A stretch of DNA of 13,242 bases from M3007 sp964589365 (lineage in GTDB: Bacteria > Bacteroidota > Bacteroidia > Chitinophagales > Saprospiraceae). Shown here piece by piece: positions 1 through 6,043 of this stretch. Location: positions 1 to 13,242 of the forward strand of contig CAZPTQ010000146.1 in NCBI GenBank assembly GCA_964589365.1, given 5' to 3'. Both the position numbers and the translations under genes were made by a program. Below the pieces are notes generated by a model. That model ran no database searches, was not told where the DNA came from, and saw only the letters and a list, made by a program, of their open reading frames with translations. How positions within the stretch are numbered: the stretch's first letter is position 1; every line of letters begins with the position of its first letter.

Positions 1-118
1 TCAATAAGTTGCGCATTCTTGTCGAGTTAAGTGAATGATAGTTTTAAGTTTCAAGATCCAAGTTTCAAGTGGAAAGTATCAAGCATCAAGTGGAAAGTTT
101 TGATACTTGTTACTCATT
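1..118. repeat. short direct/inverted repeats downstream of nrnA
   Basis: No gene is visible in this A+T-rich stretch. It contains two copies of AAGTTTCAAG (46-55 and 60-69) and two copies of CAAGTGGAAAGT (66-77 and 87-98, 21-bp period). A perfect 9-bp inverted repeat AAGTATCAA/TTGATACTT (74-82 and 100-108) lies just past the stop codon of the minus-strand nrnA-like gene. The hairpin is A+T-rich and lacks a clear U-tract, so it is only a weak terminator candidate. Similar low-complexity filler recurs between genes elsewhere in the window. Confidence 0.6.
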
Positions 119-1240
119 TTAATTTGCCAAAATCCGGTCTTTGTATTCTGGCAGTATGCTTTTGAATTTTTCAATGGTGGTTTTCAGGCTGTCGTGTGAG
201 TAGGCACCAGAAGCGTTTTTATGGCCGCCACCTTTGAAATGTTTTTTGCAGATTTCTTGTACGTCTATGTTTCCTTTTGAGCGGAGGCTAAGTTTCACTA
301 CGGTGGGTTGGTTGTGGATGAACGCTGCAATGCGAACCTCTTTCACACTCAACAAGTAGTTCACGATACCCTCTGTGTCGCCGCGCTGGATGTCAAATTC
401 TTCGTAATCCTTTCTTGAAAGCCAAATGAGCGCGGTTTTGTATTCGGGGTAAAATTCCATTCGATTGCTGAGGCAATGGCCGAGCAATCGGAGGTTTTTT
501 TCTCTGTTGGAATTAAAAATCATGTCCTGCACTCCTGTATCGTCTATACCGCGTTCTACCAAATCAGCTGCAATTCGAAAAACGTTGGGGTTCGTAGCGT
601 ATCGGAACGAGCCAGTATCGGTCACCAAACCTGTGTAAATACACTTGCCTACAGTATTGGGGTTGATTTTATCGCGGTCGCCAAGGCCCACAATCAATTG
701 GTACACCAGTTCGCAAGTACTGCTCGCCGCAGGCTCCGAAATAACAAAGTCGGCAATTGGGTCGGGGTAAAGGTGGTGATCAATCATGATGCGTTGCACC
801 TGCAGGTCGCGCACATATTCTCCAAGTTTGTCAATCCGATCCAGGGCATTGAAATCCAAAAAAATTAGCAGGTTTTTCTTGTTGATTACCTGCTTACATT
901 CCTCGGGCTGAAGGTCCCAGATCAAAATATCGCTCGCGCCAGGTAAAGCCTCAAATTCTTCAGGGTATTCGGACGGGAACAGCACATGTACGGTGTGGCC
1001 GTGCTGTTCCAAATAGTGTCGCATGGCTAGTGAGCTGCCAATCGCATCACCATCGGGGTTGCGGTGCGAAAAGATCGCGACGTTCTTTGGAACGTGGATG
1101 ATTTGACGAAGCTCGGCTGGGAATTCCATTTCAGTAGCAGTTGGCAGTGGCAGTTTTACCCACCGAAATCTTTTTATCCGCTGTAGTTTTACAGGAAGCG
1201 GGGACGTAGATGGGGGCAATTTTCCACTAATTTTCAACAT
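119..1240 (-). CDS. nrnA: DHH/DHHA1 family phosphoesterase, NrnA-like (oligoribonuclease / pAp phosphatase)
   Basis: Predicted cytoplasmic metal-dependent phosphoesterase. NrnA-type members degrade nano-RNAs and dephosphorylate 3'-phosphoadenosine 5'-phosphate. In the 373-aa reading, the DHH-domain motifs appear in order: HRNPDGDAIGS (59-69) as the first metal-binding motif, FLDFNALDRID (127-137), the signature D-H-H at 154-156, and a TDTGSF motif in the middle. The C-terminal DHHA1 substrate-binding motif GGGHKNASG is at 337-345. All expected metal ligands look present. The start is uncertain: the first 37 residues are Pro/Lys/Arg-rich and unlike the family, and Met38 (codon 1127-1129) gives a more typical 336-aa protein. 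However, a promoter-like element ends 17 nt upstream of the 1240 start, so the longer form cannot be excluded. The gene is divergent from ndk. The family assignment is firm; the exact substrate is inferred. Confidence 0.92.
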   Translation of the reverse strand: MLKISGKLPPSTSPLPVKLQRIKRFRWVKLPLPTATEMEFPAELRQIIHVPKNVAIFSHRNPDGDAIGSSLAMRHYLEQHGHTVHVLFPSEYPEEFEALPGASDILIWDLQPEECKQVINKKNLLIFLDFNALDRIDKLGEYVRDLQVQRIMIDHHLYPDPIADFVISEPAASSTCELVYQLIVGLGDRDKINPNTVGKCIYTGLVTDTGSFRYATNPNVFRIAADLVERGIDDTGVQDMIFNSNREKNLRLLGHCLSNRMEFYPEYKTALIWLSRKDYEEFDIQRGDTEGIVNYLLSVKEVRIAAFIHNQPTVVKLSLRSKGNIDVQEICKKHFKGGGHKNASGAYSHDSLKTTIEKFKSILPEYKDRILAN

Positions 1241-1256
1241 CCGCCAAAAACGGCGG

Positions 1257-1264
1257 CAAAAGTA
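1257..1264 (-). promoter_or_regulatory. candidate -7 element for nrnA-like gene
   Basis: On the minus strand this reads TACTTTTG, a full match to the Bacteroidota -7 consensus TAnnTTTG, 17 nt upstream of the longest nrnA start. I see no good TTG -33 element at the usual distance. A small CCGCC/GGCGG hairpin (1241-1256) lies between it and the start codon. Confidence 0.4.
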
Positions 1265-1332
1265 CGCACTTCACGGCGAAACGCCCTTTTCGCCACAGAT
1301 TATTTTTTTAAAAACCTTTTTTGTTACCTGTT

Positions 1333-1359
1333 TTGAAATATAATCTTGGAATACCTTTG
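1333..1359 (+). promoter_or_regulatory. candidate Bacteroidota-type promoter for ndk
   Basis: TACCTTTG at 1352-1359 matches the TAnnTTTG -7 consensus, and a TTG at 1333-1335 precedes it by 16 bp, slightly short for the usual spacing. It would give ndk a leader of roughly 110 nt containing the ATGATGAAT repeat hairpin. Confidence 0.5.
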
Positions 1360-1375
1360 CGGCCTTTTCTGGGCA

Positions 1376-1459
1376 ATGATGAATTATGAATGATGAATAC
1401 CGAGCGGGATTTCGTCTTTCCAATTTCAGGTTCATGATTCATCATTTATCATTCATCAT
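1376..1459. repeat. imperfect 23-bp inverted repeat of ATGATGAAT-type filler
   Basis: The arm at 1376-1398 and the arm at 1437-1459 are reverse complements at 21 of 23 positions, both built from repeated ATGATGAA(T)/ATTCATCAT units. In RNA this would fold into a long A+U-rich hairpin in the presumed ndk leader. It may equally be neutral intergenic filler, as similar repetitive spacers occur elsewhere in the window. Confidence 0.65.
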
Positions 1460-1475
1460 TCATCATTAGACAAAA

Positions 1476-1895
1476 ATGGCAAGCAACCGCACATTCACCA
1501 TGATCAAGCCAGACGCAGTTCGCGCTGGCAACATTGGCAACATCCTTCAAATGATTAACGCTGCGGGCTACCGTATCGTAGCGATGAAACTCACACAACT
1601 CAGCCTTGCAAAAGCAGGCGAATTCTACGCCGTCCACAGTGCCCGCCCTTTCTATGGCGAACTCTGCGAATTCATGAGCAGCGGTCCGATCGTGGCTGCC
1701 ATTCTTGAAAAAGACAACGCAGTGGAAGATTTCCGAACCCTCATCGGTGCCACCAACCCAGCCAACGCCGCTCCCGGAACCATCCGTGCCAAATACGCCA
1801 CCAGCGTCGGAGAAAATGCCGCGCACGGCTCGGACAGCGACGAAAACGCGGCTATTGAGGGCGCATTCCACTTTGGCGGGGTGGATATGTTTTAA
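1476..1895 (+). CDS. ndk: nucleoside diphosphate kinase
   Basis: Catalyses gamma-phosphate transfer between nucleoside tri- and diphosphates through a phosphohistidine intermediate; cytoplasmic housekeeping enzyme. The 139-aa length is normal for the family. Visible signatures are the N-terminal TFTMIKPDAV motif, the FY(A)VHSARPFYGEL region and the active-site segment NAAHGSDS with catalytic His117, followed by the usual C-terminal AIEGAFHF-type end. The ATG is preceded by an A-rich stretch and no Shine-Dalgarno sequence, as is common in Bacteroidota. The gene stands alone, divergent from nrnA, with its own candidate promoter upstream and a terminator about 150 bp downstream. Confidence 0.97.
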   Translation: MASNRTFTMIKPDAVRAGNIGNILQMINAAGYRIVAMKLTQLSLAKAGEFYAVHSARPFYGELCEFMSSGPIVAAILEKDNAVEDFRTLIGATNPANAAPGTIRAKYATSVGENAAHGSDSDENAAIEGAFHFGGVDMF

Positions 1896-2042
1896 GATTG
1901 GTTATCGGAAGATTTGCGGATTTGGTGATTTGACACCCAATCAATTATCCTGCCCTCTGCAAAATGTAAAACCGCCAAGTTTATAAGTATAAATCCCTCT
2001 TGACTTAACTTAGGCGAACCCCAAGTTTGATTCTGAAACAGC

Positions 2043-2084
2043 GAAGCCCATTGCAAATCATTGATTTGCAACGGGCTTCTTTTT
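2043..2084 (+). terminator. rho-independent terminator
   Basis: GAAGCCC-A-TTGCAAATCA (2043-2060) pairs with TGATTTGCAA-C-GGGCTTC (2062-2079), an 18-bp stem with a single mismatch, and is followed directly by TTTTT (2080-2084). The T-run lies only on the plus-strand side. It is the probable end of the ndk transcript. The preceding ~145 bp (1896-2042) hold no gene I can support. Confidence 0.85.
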
Positions 2085-2674
2085 GATGTTGGACTTTTGG
2101 ACGATAGACGTTGGATGTTCTAAAATCCATTGTCCAACAGTCCAGCGTCTCTCAGTCCTCAATACATCATCAACTTCCGGGAAGCATTGCCGAACGGCGT
2201 TTCGAGGCGGCAGGTGTAAAAACCGGGTTCGCGAAGATCGGCGCGATGCAGCACGATATGGTTTTCGCCGGTCTGGTAGGCACCATTTTTAGCGGTTACT
2301 TCTCGTCCAGAAGTGTCAAAAATGCGGAGAAAAACATCGGCAGCGGCAGGGAGTCGAAACCACAAGAGCGTCATCTCTATAAAAGGGTTGGGCGAGTTCT
2401 GAAAAAGTTCGACGCTTCCTTCGGCGGATAAACTGGGTAGAGGTTGGGTCTGAAATTGTGCAGCGGTCATGATTTGTAGTTCGTATGCGACCGAAAGCGA
2501 AGGCGTGTTTTTCTCATAGCACGAAAACCCTTGCGGCCAAATCTGTGGCGGATAAACTGGATGAAATTTTTGGTTGTGGGCGATGTGGAGAGTAGATTCA
2601 AATGTTGTGCCAGAAAATTGGAATGACTTAGGAATGGCATTGCACCCAAGATTCCCGTCATTGATTAGTCTTTG

Positions 2675-2682
2675 TATGTTTG
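2675..2682 (+). promoter_or_regulatory. candidate -7 element for alanine dehydrogenase
   Basis: TATGTTTG matches the TAnnTTTG consensus about 68 nt upstream of the ald ATG. No TTG lies at a suitable -33 distance, so support is limited to the -7 box and its position. Confidence 0.3.
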
Positions 2683-2701
2683 CAAGTCCAATCGCTGAAT
2701 A

Positions 2702-2735
2702 TCCCCAATATCCCAATCTCCCAATCTCCCAATAT
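2702..2735. repeat. tandem CCCAATCT-type filler repeat
   Basis: Three consecutive 8-bp units TCCCAATC, TCCCAATC, TCCCAATA (2711-2734), preceded by a degenerate fourth unit, lie immediately upstream of the ald start. The same CCAAT-rich motif recurs at 13146-13184 inside a caspase gene and, in reverse orientation, around 5707-5740. Confidence 0.7.
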
Positions 2736-2749
2736 TCTTCCACAACATC

Positions 2750-3943
2750 ATGGAAACCCTCTCCTTGCCGCGCACCCAACCAGAAATGCTAGCCGTGACC
2801 CAACGTCATCAAAGGCTCAGCATCGGTATTCCGAAAGAAACTACCCTTCAAGAGAACCGTGTGGCACTGGTGCCCAATTCTGTGGCAACCCTTGCCGCCC
2901 ATGGTCATGAGGTGCTGGTGGAAGCGGGTGCGGGCGAAAAGGCGCGGTTCAGCGATTTGGATTATTCCGAGGCTGGGGCGCACATAGTACAGCATGCGGA
3001 GGAAGTGTATAAAGCCGAAGTGATACTCAAATCCGCCCCACCCACGCTGGTTGAGATTGACATGATGCGCCCAGGACAGGTCGTTGTATCGCCTATCCAT
3101 TTGCCTTTGCTGAATGCCGAGTACATCAGCCGCTTGCTTCAAAAACGGGTGATCGCACTGGCCATGGAATACATCCATGACGATGTGTCTGGCGCCTTTC
3201 CCATTGTGCATGCCATGAGCGAGATTTCGGGCAACAGCGCCATCCTTATTGCAGCAGATTTGTTGGCCACCACCCGGGGCGGCAAAGGTGTTTTGCTTGG
3301 GGGCGTGGCGGGTGTGCCACCGGCTAAGGTCATTATCCTCGGTGCGGGGGTGATCGCTGAATTTGCCACCCGAACAGCCCTCGGGCTTGGCGCAGAAGTG
3401 CGTATTTTTGACAACAACATCCAGAGGATCATCCATTTGCAAAATCAGGTAGGCCGTCAGCTGCATACTTCAGTCATCAATCCACAACACCTTCAAGAGC
3501 AACTCCTCACAGCCGACGTGGCCATCGGAGCCGTCCACTCAGCCCATGCCAATGCGCCCATGCTGGTTTCAGAAGACATCGTAATGCGCATGAAACCCGG
3601 CTCGGTCATCGTAGATGTGAGCATTGACCAGGGCGGCTGTTTTGAGACCTCGGAGGCTACGACCCACGACCGCCCTACTTATGAGCGGCATGGTGTTATC
3701 CATTATTGCGTACCGAATATCCCTTCCCGCGTGGCGCGCACGGCATCGGAAGCCATCAGCAACATCCTTACTTCCATGCTCCTCATGAGTGAAACAGGAG
3801 GGATTGTGCCGCTCGTCACTTCACATGCCGGTCTTCGGAATGGGGTATATGCTTATCGGGGTACGCTCACGAATGCCCACCTGGGCGAGCGTTTTCAAAT
3901 TCGGTCCACGGATTTGGATTTGTTGATTACTTCGGATTTTTGA
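2750..3943 (+). CDS. ald: alanine dehydrogenase (NAD-dependent)
   Basis: Predicted cytoplasmic enzyme converting L-alanine, NAD+ and water to pyruvate, ammonium and NADH, or the reverse. The 397-aa protein shows the AlaDH/transhydrogenase-alpha fold. The N-terminal GIPKE...ENRVALVP segment has substrate-contacting Arg37, ILKSAPP supplies Lys94, and SPIHLP supplies His117. The Rossmann motif LGAGVIAEFA has GAG at 198-200 and the strand-ending Asp221. Asp293 lies in VSIDQGGCFETS, followed by the conserved THD-PTY and HYCVPNIPS segments. These match the catalytic Arg/Lys/His/Asp set known for this family. The ATG at 2750 adds ~20 residues before the conserved core; an internal ATG at residue 13 is an alternative. 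Transhydrogenase alpha is less likely because of the length and the absence of partner subunits. Confidence 0.93.
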   Translation: METLSLPRTQPEMLAVTQRHQRLSIGIPKETTLQENRVALVPNSVATLAAHGHEVLVEAGAGEKARFSDLDYSEAGAHIVQHAEEVYKAEVILKSAPPTLVEIDMMRPGQVVVSPIHLPLLNAEYISRLLQKRVIALAMEYIHDDVSGAFPIVHAMSEISGNSAILIAADLLATTRGGKGVLLGGVAGVPPAKVIILGAGVIAEFATRTALGLGAEVRIFDNNIQRIIHLQNQVGRQLHTSVINPQHLQEQLLTADVAIGAVHSAHANAPMLVSEDIVMRMKPGSVIVDVSIDQGGCFETSEATTHDRPTYERHGVIHYCVPNIPSRVARTASEAISNILTSMLLMSETGGIVPLVTSHAGLRNGVYAYRGTLTNAHLGERFQIRSTDLDLLITSDF

Positions 3944-3947
3944 TAGA

Positions 3948-3990
3948 GAGGCTGTCTAAAATTTTTGTAATGAAAACTTTAGACAGCCTC
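3948..3990. repeat. 43-bp palindrome with IS-like ends after ald
   Basis: GAGGCTGTCTAAA (3948-3960) is the perfect reverse complement of 3978-3990, and after one mismatch pairing continues for 4-5 more bases. It begins 5 bp after the ald stop codon. There is no T-run after it, so it is not a standard terminator, though it could stabilise a 3' end. The GGCTGTCTAAA termini resemble terminal inverted repeats of some transposases, and TAGA occurs on both sides (3944-3947 and 3992-3995), as a short target duplication might. No transposase is present. A miniature element or relic is possible but unproven. Confidence 0.6.
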
Positions 3991-4010
3991 CTAGAAAACA
4001 AAAACTCTGC

Positions 4011-4018
4011 TACCTTGC
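4011..4018 (+). promoter_or_regulatory. weak candidate -7 element for ccmD-gdh
   Basis: TACCTTGC partly matches TAnnTTTG, 50 nt upstream of the small CcmD-type gene. No -33 TTG is evident. It is the only promoter-like sequence between the palindrome and the operon start. Confidence 0.25.
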
Positions 4019-4067
4019 GCCGTCTCCGAATTTCCAAGAAAACGCAACTTTTCAGCCTTTTTGGAAC

Positions 4068-4307
4068 ATGAAATTTTCTGAAATCCGCCTTATTTTTACA
4101 ATCATTCTGTGCATGGCAATATCTTTGCCCGCCACCTGGGCGCAGGGCAACCGCGATTACATGCGGGAGACTGGGAAAATTTACGTCGTTGTAGGCGTAA
4201 TTTTACTTATCTTCCTTGGCATCGTCTGGCAGCTTGTGCGTCTGGATCGTTCACTAACCAAAATAGAACACCAACTCAACGACGACAAAAATGAGTGGAA
4301 AAATTAG
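4068..4307 (+). CDS. CcmD family small membrane protein
   Basis: A 79-aa protein with an N-terminal hydrophobic signal-like segment ending in TWAQ (about 1-25), then a second hydrophobic helix GKIYVVVGVILLIFLGIVW (about 36-54), immediately followed by QLVRLDRSLTKIEHQL, a short charged helix. The pattern GKIYVVV...LxRLDRxLxKIE is characteristic of Bacteroidota CcmD-family proteins, small membrane proteins associated with the CcmABC haem-exporter module for cytochrome c maturation. CcmB/CcmC-type genes are not adjacent here, so the role in this locus is inferred from family alone. The stop codon lies 17 nt inside the following glutamate dehydrogenase gene, indicating translational coupling in one operon. 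It is too short for domain-level certainty, but the motif is distinctive. Confidence 0.75.
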   Translation: MKFSEIRLIFTIILCMAISLPATWAQGNRDYMRETGKIYVVVGVILLIFLGIVWQLVRLDRSLTKIEHQLNDDKNEWKN

Positions 4308-5706
4308 TTTCTTCAAGAGCGTAGAAAACTACGTGGACAAGGCAGCCGCCTTCACCGATATCCCCAAAGGCCTTATAGAGCAAATAAAGGCCTGCAACCT
4401 TGTGCTCCAAATCCGTTTTCCCATCCGGGTCAACGGCAATTACCAAGTCATTGAAGCTTATCGGGTACAGCATAGCCACCACCGCCTGCCTACCAAAGGC
4501 GGTATCCGTTATGCAGAATCGGTTGACCAAGACGAGGTTATGGCACTCGCTTCCCTCATGACCTTCAAATGCGCCCTCGTGGACGTACCGTTTGGCGGCG
4601 CAAAAGGTGGCATCAAGATCAACCCCGCTAATTTTTCAGAAGAACAACTCCAGAACATTACCCGCCGATACACTTCTGAACTCGTCAAAAAGAACTTTAT
4701 CGGTCCTGGTATTGACGTTCCGGCGCCCGACTACGGAACCGGTCCGCGCGAAATGGCTTGGATCCTCGACACATACCAAGCCCTCCGTCATGGCGAAGTA
4801 GATTCTATCGCTTGTGTAACGGGCAAACCTGTGACCCAGAATGGCATCCGTGGCCGTGCGGAGGCGACAGGTCGCGGCGTATTCTACGGCCTGCGTGAGT
4901 GTATGCGCTACGAAGATGACATGAAAAAAATTGGCCTCACCAAAGGCATCGAGGGCAAAACGATGGTTGTGCAGGGCCTCGGCAACGTGGGTAGCAACAC
5001 CGCACTCATCAGCCAGGCAGAAGGCAATGTGAAAATCATCGGTGTGGCCGAACGTGAAGGTTCTATTCACGGGCCGGATGGCATTGATGTCGAAAAACTT
5101 ATGGCGTTTCGCAAGGAGACTGGCTCGATCATTGGTTTTCCCGGCACCAAACACATTGGAGATGCTTCGGCGGCACTGGAACTTGAATGCGACATCCTCG
5201 TTCCGGCTGCTTTGGAAAACCAAATTACGGTTGAGAATGCCTCGCGCATCAAAGCAAAAATTATTGCGGAGGCCGCTAACGGCCCTATCACCGCGGATGC
5301 CGACCCGATCCTTATCGCCAAAGGCATTATTATACTTCCTGACTTTTTCATAAACGCAGGGGGCGTGACGGTTTCTTATTTTGAATGGCTTAAAAACCTT
5401 TCGCACCACCGCTTCGGACGATTGGAAAACCGCTTTCAACACGATGCTTACCGTCGTATTGTGATGAAAGTGGAAGAATTTACGGGCAAGACGCTTTCAG
5501 ACAGAGACCGGGATTTGCTCACCCGCGGCGGCACGGAGGTAGACCTCGTGAACTCCGGTTTGGAAGATACCATGATCACGGCCTATGGCCAAATCAAGGA
5601 AACTTTCCGTCAACATCCCGACATCAAGGACATGCGGACGGCAGCGTTTGTCTGTTCTTTGAAGAAGATTGCGGGCGACTATGTTTCTATGGGTATTTTC
5701 CCATAA
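4291..5706 (+). CDS. gdhA: glutamate dehydrogenase (Glu/Leu/Phe/Val dehydrogenase family)
   Basis: Oxidative deamination of glutamate to 2-oxoglutarate and ammonium, or the reverse, in the cytoplasm. The 471-aa protein carries the family active site: Lys69 in PTKGGIRY, Lys93 in TFKCA, catalytic Lys105 in VPFGGAKGG and Asp147 in VPAPDYGTG. The spacing Lys-24-Lys-12-Lys equals that of the clostridial enzyme's Lys89/113/125. Ala145 and Ser362 (in GGVTVSYFEW) fit glutamate rather than leucine or phenylalanine specificity. The coenzyme domain has QGLGNVG (228-234) and an acidic AERE segment about 20 residues later, which suggests NAD preference (inference). The ATG overlaps the end of the ccmD-like gene by 17 nt, so both are probably co-transcribed. 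The gene ends in PF-like MGIFP and is followed by a strong terminator. Confidence 0.95.
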   Translation: MSGKISFFKSVENYVDKAAAFTDIPKGLIEQIKACNLVLQIRFPIRVNGNYQVIEAYRVQHSHHRLPTKGGIRYAESVDQDEVMALASLMTFKCALVDVPFGGAKGGIKINPANFSEEQLQNITRRYTSELVKKNFIGPGIDVPAPDYGTGPREMAWILDTYQALRHGEVDSIACVTGKPVTQNGIRGRAEATGRGVFYGLRECMRYEDDMKKIGLTKGIEGKTMVVQGLGNVGSNTALISQAEGNVKIIGVAEREGSIHGPDGIDVEKLMAFRKETGSIIGFPGTKHIGDASAALELECDILVPAALENQITVENASRIKAKIIAEAANGPITADADPILIAKGIIILPDFFINAGGVTVSYFEWLKNLSHHRFGRLENRFQHDAYRRIVMKVEEFTGKTLSDRDRDLLTRGGTEVDLVNSGLEDTMITAYGQIKETFRQHPDIKDMRTAAFVCSLKKIAGDYVSMGIFP

Positions 5707-5742
5707 TGGTGATTGGTTGACTGGTGATTGGTAGACTGGTAT

Positions 5743-5783
5743 AATCGGGGTGCGACTTGTAAGCGTCGCACCCCGATTTTTTT
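5743..5783 (+). terminator. rho-independent terminator of the ccmD-gdh operon
   Basis: A perfect 14-bp stem AATCGGGGTGCGAC (5743-5756) / GTCGCACCCCGATT (5765-5778) with an 8-nt loop is followed by a run of seven T (5777-5783). The 35 bp between the gdh stop and the stem are GGTGATTGG/GACTGGT filler repeats (5707-5740). From 5784 to 5892 the sequence is A+T-rich with no feature I can support. Confidence 0.92.
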
Positions 5784-5892
5784 GCTTTGATTTGGAGCGC
5801 ATTTTGGGCTGGGGCATATTTGCCACTGGATATTTGGATTTTGGATTATTGTTGATAAATATTGAGAACTGAAAATCAATTCATTATTGAAT

Positions 5893-6015
5893 CTGGTTAG
5901 GTGGAACACGGATGACACGGATGGGACACGGATTTGCACAGATTTTTTGTGCAATCTCCCAGAAATCTGTGCAAATCCGTGTCCCATCCGTGTCATCCGT
6001 GTTCCACCTAACCAG
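5893..6015. repeat. 53-bp perfect inverted repeat (CACGGAT-type element)
   Basis: Positions 5893-5945 are the exact reverse complement of 5963-6015, with a 17-nt spacer. Each arm contains a CACGGAT heptamer three times plus one CACAGAT variant at 9-11 bp spacing, so the arm itself is quasi-repetitive. The right arm ends 28 bp before the start codon of the caspase-DUF4384 gene, so transcription reading into that gene from upstream would produce an extremely stable hairpin. Reading frames that run through it are by-products of the symmetry. It has no CRISPR-like spacers. It is likely an intergenic mobile palindromic repeat; its effect on expression is inference. Confidence 0.95.
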
Positions 6016-6043
6016 GTGCTTATTATTCAACAATACTGCCCGA

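Larger units (their letters stand above)
2159..2779 (-). pseudogene. orphan T9SS type A C-terminal sorting domain (truncated secreted protein)
   Basis: The last ~84 residues (from about 2413 down to 2159) have the hallmarks of a type IX secretion (Por) C-terminal sorting domain: VELFQNSPNPF, a WFRLP strand, LRIFDTSGREV, a GxN turn, LREPGFYTCRLET, GNA and a basic KLMMY end. Such domains normally sit at the end of large secreted proteins. Here only about 206 aa are open. The N-terminal ~30 residues read through tandem filler repeats and into the opposite strand of the alanine dehydrogenase gene, with no signal peptide, so they are unlikely to be translated in this frame. Residues about 40-120 match nothing I recognise. 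Most likely the 3' remnant of a cargo gene whose 5' part was lost. A short expressed protein starting at an internal Met (for example codon 104) is possible but would lack an export signal. Confidence 0.6.

Noticed and set aside
476..868. 130-aa plus-strand reading frame
   Set aside because: It is antisense to the motif-rich core of the nrnA-like gene, and its translation has no recognisable pattern.
1449..1871. 140-aa minus-strand frame opposite ndk
   Set aside because: Complement of a clear nucleoside diphosphate kinase; Gly/Val-rich composition typical of an antisense frame.
2789..3466. 225-aa minus-strand frame opposite ald
   Set aside because: Antisense of conserved alanine dehydrogenase coding sequence, with no domain signal.
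4636..5442. 268-aa minus-strand frame opposite glutamate dehydrogenase
   Set aside because: Long only because of codon bias on the real strand; no motif.
5679..5996. Minus-strand frame through the 53-bp inverted repeat (near-mirror of the plus-strand extension)
   Set aside because: The perfect symmetry produces matching frames on both strands; neither is a gene.
5893..6015. CRISPR-like repeats (CACGGAT units)
   Set aside because: Units are 7 bp at 9-11 bp spacing within a palindrome; no unique spacers, no cas genes.
5912..6043. 44-codon N-terminal extension of the caspase-DUF4384 protein
   Set aside because: It encodes the inverted repeat; the signal peptide starts at 6044.
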